From Aerococcus sanguinicola (lineage in GTDB: Bacteria > Bacillota > Bacilli > Lactobacillales > Aerococcaceae), in assembly GCF_001543145.1 (NCBI RefSeq), contig NZ_CP014160.1:620001-684000 (forward strand): a DNA stretch of 64,000 bases, in the 5' to 3' direction. Below, one piece after another: positions 62,099 through 64,000 of the stretch. Each line of letters starts with the position of its first letter. The stretch's first letter is position 1. A program made the position numbers and the translations under genes. The notes below the pieces were generated by a model, which saw only the letters and a list, made by a program, of their open reading frames with translations, ran no database searches and was not told the DNA's origin.

Positions 62099-63043
62099 TT
62101 AATCTTCTTGGCGCAAGCTTAAATCGAGGGCAGCCAACTTATTCTTGACTTCATCGAGTGACTTACGGCCTAAGTTACGAACTTTCATCATTTCTTGTTC
62201 AGTTCGGTCAGTTAATTCATCCACAGTATTGATACCTGCACGTTTCAAACAGTTGTATGAGCGAACAGAAAGATCCAATTCTTCGATTGACATTTCGAGC
62301 ATTTTTTCTTTCTGAGTTTCTTCTTTTTCGACCATGATTTCAGCAGATTTTGCTTCATTGGTCATATCAACGAAGATCGCCAAGTGTTCCGTTAGAATCT
62401 TAGCAGCTAAACTCAACGCTTCATGAGGGGCTATCGTCCCGTCAGTCCAGATATCATAAGTCAACTTATCGAACTGGTTAATTTCACCAATACGGATATT
62501 TTCAACTTGGTAGTTAACTTTTTCGATTGGTGTGTAGATTGAATCTACTGGAATTACGCCAATTGGCATATTTTCTGATTTGTTATGTTCAGAGCGAACA
62601 AAACCACGACCATTTTGAACATTCATCAGCATATGGAAACGGGCTCCATCTTCGAGGCTGCAAATGTGCAAGTCTGGATTCATGATATCAAAATCAGCAT
62701 CGGCCGTAATATCCGCTGCAGTGACCTCTGCTGGGCCAACTACATCAATTTCGACTTGTTTTTCTTCAACATCATAAAGTTTCAAGGAAAGCTTCTTGAT
62801 GTTCAATACAATTTGAGTGACATCTTCGCGGACACCTGGGATTGTAGAATATTCATGTAAAACATCATCAATCTGAACTGATGTTACCGCTGTACCAGGC
62901 AATGATGAGAGTAAAATACGACGCAGGGAATTGCCTAAGGTTGTTCCGTAACCACGTTCTAATGGTTCAATCGCAAATTTACCAAATTTGTTATCATCGC
63001 TGATCTCAATCGTTTCAATAGTTGGTTTTTCAATTTCGATCAT
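62099..63043 (-). CDS. rpoA: RNA polymerase alpha subunit
   Basis: 314 residues. N-terminal dimerisation domain with [24 protein letters not shown], linker near 225-245, and C-terminal domain with the helix-hairpin-helix [20 protein letters not shown] (DNA UP-element contact). Usual position between rpsK and rplQ. Confidence 0.98.
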   Translation of the reverse strand: MIEIEKPTIETIEISDDNKFGKFAIEPLERGYGTTLGNSLRRILLSSLPGTAVTSVQIDDVLHEYSTIPGVREDVTQIVLNIKKLSLKLYDVEEKQVEIDVVGPAEVTAADITADADFDIMNPDLHICSLEDGARFHMLMNVQNGRGFVRSEHNKSENMPIGVIPVDSIYTPIEKVNYQVENIRIGEINQFDKLTYDIWTDGTIAPHEALSLAAKILTEHLAIFVDMTNEAKSAEIMVEKEETQKEKMLEMSIEELDLSVRSYNCLKRAGINTVDELTDRTEQEMMKVRNLGRKSLDEVKNKLAALDLSLRQED

Positions 63044-63130
63044 AATCTACAAGTATTCCCCTTTCAAAACGTGAATTTTGCACCACTACTGCTTCCAAAA
63101 AGTTTTCGGCAAGCTGTTTGAAAAACAGTA

Positions 63131-63523
63131 CTATACACGACGACGTTTTGGAGGACGGCAACCGTTGTGTGGGATTGGGGTTACGTCACGAATTGAGGTA
63201 ACTTCCAAACCAGCAGCTTGTAAAGCACGAATTGCAGATTCACGACCAGGTCCTGGGCCTTTAACAGATACTTCAACAGTCTTCATGCCTTGGTCCATAG
63301 CAGTCTTAGAAGCAGCTTCTGAAGCCATTTGGGCAGCATAAGGTGTTGATTTACGGGAACCCTTGAAACCAAGTGCACCTGCGGATGACCATGAAATTGC
63401 ATTACCATGTTCATCAGTAATCATAACAATAGTATTATTGAAAGTTGAGTGGATATGAGCAACACCAACTTCAACATTCTTTTTCACGCGACGTTTACGT
63501 GTTTGACGTTTTGCTTTAGCCAT
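63131..63523 (-). CDS. rpsK: 30S ribosomal protein S11
   Basis: 130 residues; [30 protein letters not shown] (in pieces) and the C-terminal [15 protein letters not shown] are diagnostic. 32 bases after rpsM. Confidence 0.98.
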   Translation of the reverse strand: MAKAKRQTRKRRVKKNVEVGVAHIHSTFNNTIVMITDEHGNAISWSSAGALGFKGSRKSTPYAAQMASEAASKTAMDQGMKTVEVSVKGPGPGRESAIRALQAAGLEVTSIRDVTPIPHNGCRPPKRRRV

Positions 63524-63555
63524 TTGATTAACTTGCCTCCTTTACTTTAAATTAA

Positions 63556-63921
63556 TTATTTCTTCTTACCTGGGATCGCTACACCGCGACCTTTACGGGT
63601 ACGAGCATTGTTCTTAGTATTTTGACCGCGAACTGGTAGGTTACGACGGTGACGCATACCACGGTAGGAACCGATTTCTTGTAAACGTTTGATGTCCATG
63701 TTGACATCACGACGTAAGTCACCTTCAACCTTGATCTTATCAACTTCTGCACGAATCTTATCTAATTCATCATTGCTTAAATCATTCACACGGATATCTT
63801 CAGAAACGCCAGCATCAGCTAAGATCTTTTTAGCTGTTGTGTTCCCGATCCCATAAATGTAAGTTAAGGCAATGACAATACGTTTGTTACGTGGAATATC
63901 TACACCTGCAATACGAGCCAT
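63556..63921 (-). CDS. rpsM: 30S ribosomal protein S13
   Basis: 121 residues, opening [22 protein letters not shown] and ending with the basic [24 protein letters not shown] (in pieces). Contacts tRNA and L5 at the subunit interface. Confidence 0.98.
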   Translation of the reverse strand: MARIAGVDIPRNKRIVIALTYIYGIGNTTAKKILADAGVSEDIRVNDLSNDELDKIRAEVDKIKVEGDLRRDVNMDIKRLQEIGSYRGMRHRRNLPVRGQNTKNNARTRKGRGVAIPGKKK

Positions 63922-63940
63922 TCGATTGGCACCTCCTTTA

Positions 63941-64000
63941 TTAACCTTGGCGTTGTTTATGTTTAGGGTTTTGGCAAATTACCATGACTTTGCCATTACG
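63941..64000 (-). CDS. rpmJ: 50S ribosomal protein L36, C-terminal part (runs off the window)
   Basis: The last 19 codons and stop: [19 protein letters not shown]. The Cys and His are part of the zinc-ribbon of L36. It precedes rpsM as usual in the alpha operon. Confidence 0.93.
   Translation of the reverse strand, partial: RNGKVMVICQNPKHKQRQG

Overview
The window reads as a chromosomal segment of a low-to-moderate GC Gram-positive coccus of the Lactobacillales, most likely an Aerococcus or close relative (inference from the T-box leaders, the ECF transporter, the H2O-forming NADH oxidase, the Gtf3 remnant and ribosomal gene order; not proven). Codon use is fairly GC-rich for the order, except in a two-gene ABC transporter cassette near 41.4-43.3 kb that is clearly AT-rich. 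I saw no tRNA, rRNA, CRISPR array, transposase or prophage gene.

Layout. 1-2.8 kb: start of metG, a secreted NlpC/P60 hydrolase, and tyrS with a Tyr T-box leader. 2.9-8 kb: an aminotransferase, then two paralogous glutamine synthetase genes separated by an inverted cyclodeaminase-like gene; only the second has GlnR-type operators. 8-12.6 kb: DUF975 membrane protein, zinc metallopeptidase, esterase-like protein, YkyA-type lipoprotein and a coupled glycosidase-like protein. 12.9-17.4 kb: glycine cleavage genes gcvT-H-PA-PB, without the lipoamide dehydrogenase gene. 17.5-22 kb: DUF4230 protein and a TroABCD/Mnt-type metal ABC operon with a consensus promoter and a DtxR-like operator. 22-31 kb: GNAT enzyme with a 55-residue CxxC protein, galE, pseudouridine synthase, gdhA, nitroreductase, queT with a probable preQ1-II riboswitch, nucleoside hydrolase and CPBP protease. 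30.8-37.5 kb: nth, two M20 peptidases, a truncated gtf3, and three MetQ-like lipoproteins, two of them under a Met T-box. 37.9-49.6 kb: YkvI transporter, a secreted protein, an SRAP protein, a YdcF protein, the AT-rich ABC cassette, a hydrolase, a threonine aldolase remnant, an antiporter, a sulfatase, an autoregulated XRE pair and a diacylglycerol-kinase-like protein. 49.7-64 kb: rpsI-rplM, a formaldehyde-detoxification pair, nox, ecfA1-ecfA2-ecfT-truA, an OatA-like acetyltransferase and the distal end of the ribosomal alpha operon (rpmJ, rpsM, rpsK, rpoA, rplQ).

The most unusual content is noncoding. Two related families of intergenic hairpin repeats are present. One is a 174-244 bp element at three loci (28.5, 37.7 and 51.0 kb). 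The other is a roughly 120-bp unit, tandem at 61.1-61.55 kb and single at 26.8 kb. Within each family the stem sequences differ between copies, but the changes are matched on the opposite arm, so base pairing is kept. That points to selection or a copying mechanism acting on structure.

Several scars of gene loss or acquisition are also visible: the gtf3 fragment, the threonine aldolase tail, and a duplicated hydrolase 3' end flanking the ABC cassette. One essential-looking change is an endonuclease III that lacks one of its four iron-sulfur cysteines.
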